A stretch of 64,000 nt of DNA from an uncultured Collinsella sp. (GCA_900549745.1 URPJ01000011.1:11447-75446); one strand, 5' to 3'. Counted from the stretch's first letter, positions 34,336 to 43,468 are shown. Program-made: numbers and translations. The notes: generated from the sequence alone by a model not told the origin.

Positions 34336-35214
34336 CTAGTTAAGGAGTTGGGCCATGGCGTTGACGAATTTTTGGACTTGGAGGGTGGGCTCGAGCGGGT
34401 AGTGCAGAAAGACTGGCACCTCGCGGCCGCACAGGAACGGCACGCCCACAAAGGCCGGGTGCACCCCTGACCATGCGCCACAGGTGAGTACCGCATCGCC
34501 CTTTTCCTCCGCCTCGTTAAAGAGCGCAAAGTCAAAGCTATCCACATCGATCACGTCCACGCCGCCGTCGGCCAAAAGGTCGATGCGTAGGCTGTCCATC
34601 GCATCGTTGCCGTGACGGAGCACGCGCAGGCGCATGCCCTCTAGGTCGGCAACCGTAATGCGATTCTTGCGCGCCAGCGGGCTCGCGCGCGGCAGGTCGA
34701 TATAAAACGGTACGTTAACGATGTGGAGCTTTTGGCAAGCGTCGCCCCAGCGTGGGGTAGAAAAACTCGACTGCACCACATCGACCTCGCGGCCCAAGCT
34801 GCGCATGACGGTCTCGCGCTCGTCGTAGAGGTCACTTACCGGCACGATCTCAAATCGTAGCGACGGTTCCAGATCGTGGATGCCCGACCACATCGACAGC
34901 GTCTGGCGTCCTGGGCACATCATTGACACGCCCAGGCGCACGGCACCACCATCGCCCGCCGCGCGTCGGGCACGGCGCAGCGCGTCCTCGGACTGCCGCA
35001 TGATCGAGCGCGCGTCGTCCACCAGCAGTGCGCCGGCCGGCGTCACCTTGACGCCCGAGTGCGAGCGCTCGAACAACGTGATGCCGAACTCGGCCTCGAA
35101 GCCCGACACCTGCTTGACGAGGGCCGGGGTCGACACGCGCAATCTTGCCGCCGCACGCGAGAAGCTCCCCAGCTCCGCGGCGGCCGATATGGCCTCAAGT
35201 CGTCGATCGTACAC
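34336..35214 (-). CDS. LysR-family transcriptional regulator (GTG start)
   Basis: This 292-residue regulator has the N-terminal LysR helix-turn-helix (YDRRLEAISAAAELGSFSRAAARLRVSTPALVKQV) and a C-terminal effector domain. Start is GTG at 35214, with GGGAG six bases upstream; an ATG at 35247 has no ribosome-binding site. The gene is divergent from the SDR-MFS-oxidoreductase operon and most likely controls it; repeated ACCTGCG motifs lie in the shared region. Confidence 0.9.
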   Translation of the reverse strand: MYDRRLEAISAAAELGSFSRAAARLRVSTPALVKQVSGFEAEFGITLFERSHSGVKVTPAGALLVDDARSIMRQSEDALRRARRAAGDGGAVRLGVSMMCPGRQTLSMWSGIHDLEPSLRFEIVPVSDLYDERETVMRSLGREVDVVQSSFSTPRWGDACQKLHIVNVPFYIDLPRASPLARKNRITVADLEGMRLRVLRHGNDAMDSLRIDLLADGGVDVIDVDSFDFALFNEAEEKGDAVLTCGAWSGVHPAFVGVPFLCGREVPVFLHYPLEPTLQVQKFVNAMAQLLN

Positions 35215-35268
35215 GTCAATCTCCCGTTTTCGCGCCCGTGACCGCATGGTGCCACAGGGGGTTGTTTT

Positions 35269-35386
35269 CGCAGGTCACACGCTCAATTGAGAATGAGCTG
35301 CATCGCACAGTGTAAACCTACGGTTAACGCCATTCTAACAAATATGCAATTCACCTGCGCAAATGCAAAGCATACGATAACCTGCG
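35269..35386. promoter_or_regulatory. Divergent control region with repeated ACCTGCG motifs
   Basis: CGCAGGT at 35269-35275 and ACCTGCG at 35353-35359 and 35380-35386 form one inverted and one direct pair. The last two overlap a likely promoter of the SDR gene, TTCACC (35350-35355) and TACGAT (35373-35378), 17 nt apart. They are candidate LysR binding sites. Confidence 0.5.
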
Positions 35387-35447
35387 AAAACCACGTGGGT
35401 CGATTAATGAGAACGACCCACAGGGAGGCACAAGAAGGGAAGTTCCT

Positions 35448-36329
35448 ATGAGCAACTGGCTTAAGCTCGAGGGCGATGTCTGCGCCGTAACCGGCGCACT
35501 CGGCGGTATGGGCGTCGCGATTTGCCGCGAGTTCGCCCGCAACGGCGCCAACGTCGTCCTGCTCGACCTGGACGAGGAAAAGGTCAAGGCCGCAGCCGCC
35601 GACCTCGCCGCCGAGTTTGGAATCCACGCCGAGGGCTACAAGATGAACGCCACCGACGAGGCCGAGGTTCAGGCCGCCGTCGATGCCACCATCGCCGACT
35701 TCGGCCGTGTCGACGTCCTCGTCAACACCGCCGGTATCCTGCGCTTCGCCGCCATGGAGGACCTGCCGCTCTCCGACTGGAACGAGGTCATCAACGTCAA
35801 CCTCACCGGCTACTTCATCACCTCGCAGCGCTTTGGTCGCGAAATGATCAAGGCCGGCCAGGGTCGCCTGGTGCACGTCTCGACCGTCGCCAGCCACTCT
35901 CCCGAGACGTTCTCGGGCGTGTACAGCTCCACCAAGGCCGGCGTCAACATGATGTCCAAGATGCTCGCCGCCGAATGGGGCCCCTACGGCGTGCGCTCCA
36001 ACTGCGTCGAGCCCTGCTTCGTTAAGACCCCGATGTCGGCCAACTTCTACGCCGACCCCGAGGTCGAAAAGAGCCGCAGCCGTCTGATCGCCACGCGCCG
36101 CATCGGCGAGGTTAGCGATATCGCCAACGCCGTCATGTTCCTGGCGTCCACGCGCTCGGACTTTACCACCGGCGACGCCATCAAGGTCGACGGCGGCTTC
36201 TCCAACATGATGGGCGACCTCACCGCCAAGCCCGGCGGCCGTCGCGCCTATGCCGACAACTACCTTAAGAACAAGGGTGTCGAGCTCTGGTCCGATGAGT
36301 CCGGCGTCGCCAAGCCGACTGACCAGTAA
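35448..36329 (+). CDS. Short-chain dehydrogenase/reductase
   Basis: This 293-residue NAD(P)-dependent oxidoreductase has the cofactor loop TGALGGMGVAI, Asp after strand 2 (LLDLDEE, which favours NAD), NTAGIL, the catalytic Ser (VSTVAS) and YSSTK. It resembles sugar/polyol dehydrogenases of the classical SDR group with a longer C-terminus. It is first gene of an operon with an MFS carrier and a Gfo/Idh/MocA oxidoreductase, so it probably oxidises an imported sugar acid or polyol. Substrate unknown. Confidence 0.9.
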   Translation: MSNWLKLEGDVCAVTGALGGMGVAICREFARNGANVVLLDLDEEKVKAAAADLAAEFGIHAEGYKMNATDEAEVQAAVDATIADFGRVDVLVNTAGILRFAAMEDLPLSDWNEVINVNLTGYFITSQRFGREMIKAGQGRLVHVSTVASHSPETFSGVYSSTKAGVNMMSKMLAAEWGPYGVRSNCVEPCFVKTPMSANFYADPEVEKSRSRLIATRRIGEVSDIANAVMFLASTRSDFTTGDAIKVDGGFSNMMGDLTAKPGGRRAYADNYLKNKGVELWSDESGVAKPTDQ

Positions 36330-36395
36330 ACCAACCTGACAGGGAGGCCCCGCGGACACGCCTGTTCCTCCCCCGTATCGATTAGAAAGAGTCCA

Positions 36396-37651
36396 ATGGC
36401 TTCCACCAACTCCAACAAGGGTCGCGCCGTCGTGCTTTCCGCCGCGTGCGTCACCATGTTCTTCATCAGCTCCATCGCGCTGTATTCCGTCGTGAGCAAG
36501 AACCTGCTCGCCGTCTACCCCGAGTGGTCCAGCGCTCTTACCTGGGCCTTCCCCGTCTTCCAGACCATCATGGCCGTGACGGGCATCTTCGCCGGCCGCA
36601 TCTCCGATAAAATCGGCCCCCGCAACGTCGTGATCGCCGCCGCCGCGTGCTACGGCCTGGGCTGGTTCATGTCCGGCACCGTCACCGAGCCGTGGCAGTT
36701 CTACCTGTGGTTCTCGCTCGTCGCCGCCATCGGCAACGGCCTGGGCTACAACCCCGCGCTCACCACCGGCCAAAAGTGGTTCATCGACAAGAAGGGTCTC
36801 GCCTCCGGCATCACCCTGGCCGCTTCGACCGCCGGTCCCGCCGTGCTGTCCCCGGTGCTCGCCTCGCTGCTCATCCCGAGCCTGGGCATCTTTGGCGCCC
36901 TTAAGGCGCTCGGCGTCATCTTCTTTGTGACGATCGCCGCCTCCGCCCTGTTCCTGAAGGCCCCCGAGGCCGGTTGGCTGCCCGAGGGCTTCGAGGCCCC
37001 CAAGGGCGGCGCGCACGCTGGCACCTTCGGCGACCTCACCCCGGGCGAGATGGTCAAGACCCCGCGCTTCTGGGTCCTCATCGTCACCTTCGCCTTTGCC
37101 GCCACCGCGGGCACCCTGCTCGTGGGCAAGGTTGCCTCCATCGCCGCCGTTCAGCTCTTCGCCGACCCCACGAGTGCCGCGGCCGTCGCCCTCGGCGGTG
37201 TGGTCGTCTCCGTCAACACCTGCGCCAACCTGGTCGGTCGTCTGTCCTTTGGCCAGATCATCGACAAGCTCGGCGCCTATAAGTCGCTGCTCATCAGCCT
37301 TGTCGTCACCATCGTCGCGCTCGTCATCATGTCGATGAGCTTACGCAGAGCATGTTCTTTGTGGCGCTCGCCCTGCTCGGCTTTAGCTTTGGCGCCCTGC
37401 TCGTCATCTACCCGCCGCTCACTGGTGGCGCCTTCGGCACCAGCAACATCGGCGTCAACTACGGCATCATGTTTTTGGGTTACGCCGCCTCCACCTGGAT
37501 CAGCCAGCCCATCACCGCCGTGCTGTATCACGCCGAGGCCGGCAGCGCCGCCTACCAGCAGTCCTTCTACGGTGCCATCGTAATCGCCGCAATCGCCGTC
37601 GTGCTCACCGTCTACATGATGGTCTCCGACAGCAAGAAGAAGTCCGCCTAG
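36396..37651 (+). pseudogene. MFS transporter of the oxalate/formate antiporter (OFA) type, frameshifted
   Basis: The first 315 codons give eight to nine membrane helices typical of OxlT-like carriers (QTIMAVTGIFAGRISDKIGPR, GLGYNPALTTGQKWFIDKKG). At about 37340 the frame breaks; the remaining helices (MFFVALALLGFSFGALLVIY, NYGIMFLGYAASTW) continue in the next frame to 37651. One extra base near 37340 (for example GAGCC for GAGC) would restore a 418-residue protein. So it is either a very recent inactivation or a base-call error. Located between two genes of the same operon. Confidence 0.85.
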
Positions 37652-37662
37652 TTTTGCTTGAT

Positions 37663-37692
37663 GCGGCAAGGACCGCCCCCTTGCCGCATTCC
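37663..37692. repeat. Hairpin of the ACAAAGGGAC family between operon genes
   Basis: ATGCGGCAAGG and CCTTGCCGCAT are perfect complements in the 67-base gap between the MFS gene and the next gene. Confidence 0.7.
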
Positions 37693-37718
37693 ACCGCCAC
37701 CAGTATTAAGGAGTCGAA

Positions 37719-38759
37719 ATGTCTGAGCTCAACCCCGTCCGCATTGCCGTTATCGGCGCCGGCGCCATGGGCCGCAACCACATCCGCTTTGTCACCGAGG
37801 AGCCCGAGGCCGAGCTCGTCGCCATCGCCGACGCCTTTGAGGGCGCCCGCGCCACGGCCGAGGCCGCCGGCGTGCCGTTTTATACCGATCCCGCCCAGAT
37901 GATGGACGAGGTCAAGCCCGAGGCCGTCATCATCGCCACGCCCAACGACCTACACCTGGGCGTTGCCCGCGAGGCTGTGAAGCGCAACATCGTGCCGCTG
38001 GTCGAAAAGCCGATCTCCAACGATCTCGAGGACGCGCAGGCCTTCGCCGCCGAGGCCGAGACCGCCGGCGTGCCCGTGCTCGTAGGTCAGCACCGTCGCC
38101 ACAACCCCTTCGTCAACAAGGCCAAGGAGATCATTGAGTCCGGCGAGCTGGGCAAGCTCACCGTATCGAGCTTCCACTACATGATCTATAAGAATGACGA
38201 GTACTTTGACGTCGAGTGGCGCCGCAAGAAGGGTGCCGGCCCAATCCTGGTCAACCTGGTGCACGACGTCGACCTGCTCCGCTACCTGCTGGGAGAGCCC
38301 GTTGCCGTCCAGGGCATGCAGTCCAGCGCCGCCCGCGGGTTTGAGACCGAGGACTCCGCCGTGGTCAACGTCCGTTTTGCCGATGGCGCGCTCGCGAGCA
38401 TGACCATCTCCGACGCCACCGCCAGCCCCTGGAACTGGGAGGCAACCGCTCGCGAGGACCCGCAGTATCGCCCCTTCGACGCCGACGCCTACTTTATTGG
38501 CGGTACCTTGGGCGCCTTGTCGCTGCCCCGCCTGCATCAGTTCTCCTACGACGGCGCCTCCAACTGGCACAAGCCGCTGCAGATGGAGATCCCGGCCGTC
38601 GACCCGGCGCTGCCGCACAAGATGCAGCTCAAGCACTTTGTGAAGGTTGTCCGCCGCGAGGTCGAGCCCGTCGTGACCCCCGCCGACAACGTTAAGACGC
38701 TCACGCTTCTCAACGCTATCAAGGAGGCCGCCGAGACCGGCCAGCTCGTCGAGCTGTAA
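37719..38759 (+). CDS. Gfo/Idh/MocA-family oxidoreductase
   Basis: This 346-residue NAD(P)-dependent enzyme has the Rossmann motif VIGAGAMGRNHIR, the conserved VEKPIS (catalytic Lys) and the His-containing VHDVDLLRYLLG. Members act on inositols, sugar acids and related cyclic polyols. As the third gene of the LysR-linked operon it likely catalyses a second redox step on the same substrate. Start follows AAGGAG. Confidence 0.92.
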   Translation: MSELNPVRIAVIGAGAMGRNHIRFVTEEPEAELVAIADAFEGARATAEAAGVPFYTDPAQMMDEVKPEAVIIATPNDLHLGVAREAVKRNIVPLVEKPISNDLEDAQAFAAEAETAGVPVLVGQHRRHNPFVNKAKEIIESGELGKLTVSSFHYMIYKNDEYFDVEWRRKKGAGPILVNLVHDVDLLRYLLGEPVAVQGMQSSAARGFETEDSAVVNVRFADGALASMTISDATASPWNWEATAREDPQYRPFDADAYFIGGTLGALSLPRLHQFSYDGASNWHKPLQMEIPAVDPALPHKMQLKHFVKVVRREVEPVVTPADNVKTLTLLNAIKEAAETGQLVEL

Positions 38760-38832
38760 CGCCTTAGGGCAGACCGCGGCAGAAGCCCCATGCCGAACCC
38801 TTCGGTCCGCCACCAACAAGCCCCTCTTCTTT

Positions 38833-38866
38833 GCCCCGCGAGCAGCCTCCTGCCCGCGGGGCATTT
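38833..38866 (+). terminator. Terminator after the oxidoreductase operon
   Basis: GCCCCGCG and CGCGGGGC form the stem, followed by ATTTTG. Confidence 0.65.
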
Positions 38867-38930
38867 TGCTACCTTTCCGACGATTTTTCTGGGGCGAGGG
38901 GCCATTTTGCACCTCGGCCTGATTCGTTCG

Positions 38931-39088
38931 CCACGAAATGCGACTATCTACTACGTTTAACCGATCGCCCTCAACCGTGCCAAATTTCGCGAAGTAAAAA
39001 CCGCAGGTAGACGGCTTGCGTATTTTCGGAAAACCGGGGGATGGTCGACCCATACGGGTTAAACGTAGTAGATAGGTCATTTTCGTGG
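38931..39088 (-). repeat. TATCTACTACGTTTA element, copy A
   Basis: About 158 bp with ~30-bp terminal inverted repeats (CCACGAAA and ATCTACTACGTTTAACC at each end) and a conserved interior AAAACCGCAGGTAGA (38997-39011). The second copy is 60041-60200 in opposite orientation. Just outside the right end, both copies are flanked by CCCGTCCCAAAA and GACTG. The rest of the gap 38760-39170 holds only the terminator at 38833. Confidence 0.85.
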
Positions 39089-39170
39089 CACGGCCCAAAA
39101 CAGTCTTTTGGGACGGGTGGTATCCTTGGTAGCTCTGTGCTGCAAACGCACCTTTACCGCAAGGAGTTTC

Positions 39171-41318
39171 ATGGATCTTATCGCCCAGCTCGCCCGCGAG
39201 CTCAACCTTAAGGCCGCCAACGTCGAGGCGGCCGTCAAGCTCATCGACGAGGGCAACACCATCCCCTTTATCTCGCGCTACCGCAAGGAAGCCACGGGCG
39301 GCATGGACGACGTCGCCCTGCGCGCACTCGACGAGCGCCTGTCCTACCTGCGCAATCTTGAGCAGCGTAAAGAGGACGTCGTTCTGCTCATCGACGCCCA
39401 GGGCAAACTCACGCCCGAACTCGAGCAGCAGATTCGAGAGGCCACGCAGCTCCAGCGTGTCGAGGACCTCTACAAGCCCTACCGCAAAAAGCGCATGACC
39501 CGCGCACAGAAGGCCCGCGAGGCAGGCCTGGAGCCGCTTGCCAACATGATCATCATGCAGGCCTCGGCCAAGGGCAGCGCGCTCGACACCGCCGCGGCCT
39601 ACGTCAACGAGGAAGCCGGCTTCGACACGCCCGAGAAGGCGCTCGCCGGCGCGGCGGACATCGTGGCTGAGACGGTGGCCGAAGACCCCGAGAACGTCGC
39701 CGACCTGCGCGCCTTTACGCAAAACACCGCCGACATCGTCGTCGAGGCCACCGACCCCGCCGAAAAGACTCCCTACGAGCCCTACTACAACTATGATGAG
39801 CCGCTGCGCCGTATACCCAACCACCGCGTGCTGGCTATCGACCGCGGCGAGCGCGAGGGCAAGCTCCGCGTGCGCGTGAACGTCGACGGCGCTGCCGCCA
39901 CAGCGCGCCTCAGCAGCCGTTGGCCCCGACGCCAGGGCGTCTTCGCGCCCATCTTCGATGCCGCCATCGCTGACGGTTACAAGCGCCTCATGGCCCCCTC
40001 GCTGGAGCGCGAGGCCCGCGCCAAACTCACCGTTCGCGCTCAGACCGAGGCCATCAACGTCTTTGCCAAGAATCTCGAGGGCCTGCTCTCGGCGCGCCCT
40101 GTGCGCGGCGCCCGCGTGCTCGCGCTCGATCCGGGCTACCGCACCGGCTGCAAGGTCGCCGTCATGGACGAGACCGGCAAGCTACTCGACCACGGCGTGG
40201 TCTACCCCACCAAGCCGCGCCACGACGTCGCCGGCACCAAGCGCGAGCTCGCCCGCCTCGTCAAAAAGGACGGCGTCAACACCATCGTCATCGGCAACGG
40301 CACCGCCAGCCGCGAGACCGAGGAAGTCGTCTCGGAGTTCATTGCCGAGCAGGCGCCTGGGCTGCGATACACCATTGTTAACGAGGCCGGCGCGTCGGTG
40401 TACTCCGCCTCCGAGCTCGCGAGCCAGGAGTATCCCGACCTGGACGTCACCGTGCGCGGCGCCATGAGCCTGGGCCGCCGCCTGCAGGACCCACTGGCAG
40501 AGCTCGTCAAGATTCCGCCCCAGTCCATCGGCGTGGGCCAGTACCAGCACGACCTTGACCAGGCCGAGCTCTCGCGCACCCTGGGCCACGTGGTGGAGGA
40601 CGTCGTCAACCGCGTGGGCGTCGACGTCAACACCGCGAGCGCGAGCCTGCTGGGATACGTTTCGGGCATCACGCCGAGCGTGGCCAAGAACATCGTGGCT
40701 TTCCGCGAGGAAAACGGCGCCTTCACCGATCGCCGCCAGCTCAAGAAGGTCCCCAAGCTGGGACCCAAGGCATATCTCAACGCTGCAGGCTTTTTGCGAA
40801 TTAGCGGCGGTAAGAACCCGCTCGACGCAACGAGCGTCCACCCCGAAAGCTACGAGGTGGCCACGTCCGTCTTGGAACGCGCCGGCGTTAAAGCAAGCGA
40901 GCTCAGCCGCGGCGGCGTGCCCGACATCGAGCGCCGCCTGGGCAGCATCTCGGCGCTGGCAAGCGACCTGGACTGCGGCACCCTGACGCTCATCGACATT
41001 GTCAACGAGCTCAAGAAGCCCGGCCGCGACCCGCGCGACGACGCGCCCGAGGTGGCCTTTAGCCGCTCGGCACTTTCCATCGACGACCTGGAGCCCGGCA
41101 TGGAACTCAAGGGCACGGTGCGCAACGTCGTCGACTTTGGCGCCTTCGTCGACGTGGGTGTGCACCAGGACGGCCTCGTGCACATCTCCAAGCTGGCCAA
41201 CCGCTTCGTCAAGCACCCGAGCGACGTGGTGCGCGTCGGCGACACGGTAAAGGTGTGGGTGGAAAAGGTCGATCGCGACCGCAAGAAGATCTCGCTCACC
41301 ATGGTGCAGGGGAAGTAA
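39171..41318 (+). CDS. tex: Tex family RNA-binding transcription accessory protein
   Basis: This 715-residue protein has the Tex architecture: N-terminal helical domain (ELNLKAANVEAAVKLIDEGNTIPFISRYRKEATGG, as TIPFISRYRKEATGG), a YqgF-like RNase H fold (VLALDPGYRTGCKVAVMD), helix-hairpin-helix segments (VNTASASLLGYVSGI and LGPKAYLNAAGFLRI), and a C-terminal S1 domain (GTVRNVVDFGAFVDVG). It binds nucleic acid and affects transcription; it is cytoplasmic. ATG at 39171 follows AAGGAG. Confidence 0.95.
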   Translation: MDLIAQLARELNLKAANVEAAVKLIDEGNTIPFISRYRKEATGGMDDVALRALDERLSYLRNLEQRKEDVVLLIDAQGKLTPELEQQIREATQLQRVEDLYKPYRKKRMTRAQKAREAGLEPLANMIIMQASAKGSALDTAAAYVNEEAGFDTPEKALAGAADIVAETVAEDPENVADLRAFTQNTADIVVEATDPAEKTPYEPYYNYDEPLRRIPNHRVLAIDRGEREGKLRVRVNVDGAAATARLSSRWPRRQGVFAPIFDAAIADGYKRLMAPSLEREARAKLTVRAQTEAINVFAKNLEGLLSARPVRGARVLALDPGYRTGCKVAVMDETGKLLDHGVVYPTKPRHDVAGTKRELARLVKKDGVNTIVIGNGTASRETEEVVSEFIAEQAPGLRYTIVNEAGASVYSASELASQEYPDLDVTVRGAMSLGRRLQDPLAELVKIPPQSIGVGQYQHDLDQAELSRTLGHVVEDVVNRVGVDVNTASASLLGYVSGITPSVAKNIVAFREENGAFTDRRQLKKVPKLGPKAYLNAAGFLRISGGKNPLDATSVHPESYEVATSVLERAGVKASELSRGGVPDIERRLGSISALASDLDCGTLTLIDIVNELKKPGRDPRDDAPEVAFSRSALSIDDLEPGMELKGTVRNVVDFGAFVDVGVHQDGLVHISKLANRFVKHPSDVVRVGDTVKVWVEKVDRDRKKISLTMVQGK

Positions 41319-41346
41319 ACCACCTAAAGCAAGGGCCCCCCCTCTC

Positions 41347-41526
41347 GCGACGTGCAAAATCGCGAGTATTCTGCAATTTCCGCCGCCCCGAACGCCCCTC
41401 AGAGGCAATAAAGTCAAAAACGGCCCCCGTTTTAGCATCATCAGAGCCAAAACGGGGGCTGTTCCGTGCTTCGGTTAACTGGTAAAAGCCTTTACCTTGC
41501 TGAATACTCTCAATTTTGCACGGCGC
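41347..41526. repeat. Element with GCGACGTGCAAAATCGCGAG terminal repeats (copy 1)
   Basis: A 29-bp arm at 41347-41375 is matched in inverse by 41498-41526 (25 of 29). The sister copy is 63710-63921. A terminator-like hairpin lies inside (41416-41459). Confidence 0.75.
41416..41459 (-). terminator. Terminator for the transaldolase transcript
   Basis: GCCCCCGTTTT and AAAACGGGGGC are perfect 11-bp arms; on the minus strand the stem is followed by CCGTTTTTG. It lies inside a repeat element, about 240 bases after the transaldolase stop. Confidence 0.65.
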
Positions 41527-41548
41527 AGGCGGGGGTACCTTTGCCCAC

Positions 41549-41727
41549 GGCAGGATATGGAAGCCAAGCGCCAACTTGCTGGCAAGCTCGTGCCGGCAGC
41601 CCCGGCCTTTCCTTTGCCTAGCGCGACCCCCGCGAAGCGCGTGAGCGGTAGGGAAAGGAAAAGCCGGGGCGAACAACCCGCGGCGTAGCCAGTGTTCGCG
41701 TTACGGCAGGATATGGAAACCGAGCGC
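41549..41727. repeat. Duplicated transaldolase 3' end flanking a GC hairpin
   Basis: CGGCAGGATATGGAA, CC and AGCGCC occur at about 41549 and again at 41704, the latter being the true 3' end of the transaldolase gene. Between them is a 22-bp hairpin (41599-41620 with 41649-41670) of the long GC-rich type. The pair looks like a large target duplication or leftover of a tandem duplication. Confidence 0.65.
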
Positions 41728-42405
41728 CGCGATATCCTTGGCAAAGCCGCGGACGGTGTCGAGCGAGACCTCGTACGGGTCACGGCCGATGTTCTTGCGC
41801 TTGGCCAGGATGCCGTTGGGCACCGTGATGATCTGGCAACCGCAGGCCTCGGCCTGGTAAATGTTGATGAGCTCGCGCGTGGACGCCCACAGGACCTCAC
41901 AGTTGGGCTTGATGGCGGCCTTCTTGACCGACTCCGTCATAAACGGAATGGGGTCGACGCCGGTGTCGGCGATGCGGCCGGCAAAGAGCGAGATGATGGA
42001 CGGCGTCTCGGTGTCAACGGCCTCGACCATCTCGTCAACCTGCTTAGGCGTAAAGATGGTGGTGACGTTGACCTTGATGCCGTCGGCCGACAGCTTGCGC
42101 ACCAGCTCGGCGGTGGACTCGCCCTTGGTGGTCACGCACGGAATCTTGACGTAGACGTTCTCGGCCCAGGTAGCGATCTCGCGCGCCTCGACCTCCATGG
42201 TCTCGACGTCGTCGGCAAAGACCTCAAACGAGACGGACACATCGGTGATGTGGGTCAAGACCTCTTTGGCAAACGCGCGGTAATCCGTCACGCCGCCCCT
42301 CTTCATAAGGGACGGGTTGGTCGTGAAACCCTGAACGTTGCCGTTCTCGTACATGTCGAGCATGCCCTCGAGGTTTGCACCGTCAGCGAACACCTTGATT
42401 GCCAT
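41701..42405 (-). CDS. tal: Transaldolase (small TalC/fructose-6-phosphate aldolase type)
   Basis: This 234-residue TIM-barrel enzyme transfers dihydroxyacetone units in the pentose phosphate pathway. Motifs: KVFADGANLEGM, GFTTNPSLMKRGG, the Schiff-base Lys in NVYVKIPCVTTKG, NVTTIFTPKQ, and SLFAGRIADTGVDP. The size is that of the short subfamily (class 3/5). Transaldolase and F6P aldolase activity cannot be separated from this. Start at 42405 follows AAAGGA; a longer frame would add eight residues. Confidence 0.9.
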   Translation of the reverse strand: MAIKVFADGANLEGMLDMYENGNVQGFTTNPSLMKRGGVTDYRAFAKEVLTHITDVSVSFEVFADDVETMEVEAREIATWAENVYVKIPCVTTKGESTAELVRKLSADGIKVNVTTIFTPKQVDEMVEAVDTETPSIISLFAGRIADTGVDPIPFMTESVKKAAIKPNCEVLWASTRELINIYQAEACGCQIITVPNGILAKRKNIGRDPYEVSLDTVRGFAKDIAALGFHILP

Positions 42406-42598
42406 CTGCCTGATTCCTTTCGTTTGCATAAGGCCGGTAAACTGCTAAACACTTTACCTACGTTTATCAAGGCTTGAGCTGCGGTTTTTTATCTTCTCGG
42501 CGAACGGTATAAACACCTCAGTGTTTGGATTGATAAATCGATTGAGCATTCAAAAGCGAAGAGTCGCAGTTTGAGCAAACGTCAGAACGCGGGATTCA

Positions 42599-43426
42599 CT
42601 AGATGAGGCCGAAATGCTGCATCGCTGTGACGGTACCGTCGTGTGCGACATCGTCGGTCACGTAGTCGGCGACCGCCTTGACCTCGGGCATGGCATTACC
42701 CATGGCCACGGCTGTCTCGACGGCGGCGAGCATGCCCAGGTCGTTGCCCGAATCGCCAAAGCCAAAGGTGCGCGCATTTCCCTCGCGGCCCAGATACGCC
42801 AGCGCTCGCGCCACGCCCACGCCCTTGTCAATGCCCTTGGGGCTCAGCTCGCGATTCTGGCCACCGGTGTTGCACAGCTCAAACTCGCAATCGATAAAGC
42901 CGTCATCATTGGCTACGCGAGCCAGGTCGCCCGCGGTGATGCATACCTTGCCCACGTGCAGACTGCCGTCGACGCGCATTTCCTCGGTGCTGTGCACCAC
43001 AGAAGTGCCGATCAGAGACGACTGCTCAACACCCGCGGGTTCCAGGGCAAAAGTAGCCACGTTGGTCTCGAAAAAGGCCTCAATCCCTGCCGCGGCCATA
43101 CGGCGCGCAAGCTCCTCAATAACGTCCTCGTCAAAGCAGTCCTCATGCACCACGCGGCCCTCGACCTCGAGCGTCGCTCCCGCCATGGCAACGACACCCG
43201 CCGGGTTCAGCGCGCGCAGGCCATCGGCAATCAGCCACAAGGGACGACCCGTGCAGATAAATGCCTGGTGACCCGCATTGCGCAGACGACCAAATGCATC
43301 GACAACAGCCTTCGACGGATGGACTGCATTGAAGTCCTTATCGGTCATATCGTCGGGATCGAACGACGTCAGCGTGCCGTCCACGTCAAAAAAGAGCACA
43401 GCGGGTTTGGGACACGCATCAATCAT
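42599..43426 (-). CDS. HAD-superfamily phosphatase, Cof/IIB type
   Basis: This 275-residue hydrolase has HAD motif I FFDVDGTLTSF, motif II FICTGRP, a IIB cap domain, Lys in ELSPKGIDKGVG and motif IV FGFGDSGNDLGMLA. Cof-type enzymes remove phosphate from sugar phosphates or cofactors; the substrate is not readable. Start at 43426 follows GAAAGGA. It is divergent from rlmKL. Confidence 0.9.
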   Translation of the reverse strand: MIDACPKPAVLFFDVDGTLTSFDPDDMTDKDFNAVHPSKAVVDAFGRLRNAGHQAFICTGRPLWLIADGLRALNPAGVVAMAGATLEVEGRVVHEDCFDEDVIEELARRMAAAGIEAFFETNVATFALEPAGVEQSSLIGTSVVHSTEEMRVDGSLHVGKVCITAGDLARVANDDGFIDCEFELCNTGGQNRELSPKGIDKGVGVARALAYLGREGNARTFGFGDSGNDLGMLAAVETAVAMGNAMPEVKAVADYVTDDVAHDGTVTAMQHFGLI

Positions 43427-43468
43427 ATGAGTTCCTTTCGAGGATAAGGGCAAACGAAGCATCCATCA

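Noticed and set aside
35283..37016. 577-codon open frame on the minus strand
   Set aside because: It is the antisense shadow of the SDR and MFS genes, with Gly/Asp/His-rich low-quality sequence.
37950..39824. 624-codon minus-strand frame
   Set aside because: Antisense to the oxidoreductase and tex genes and crossing the repeat element; no family features.
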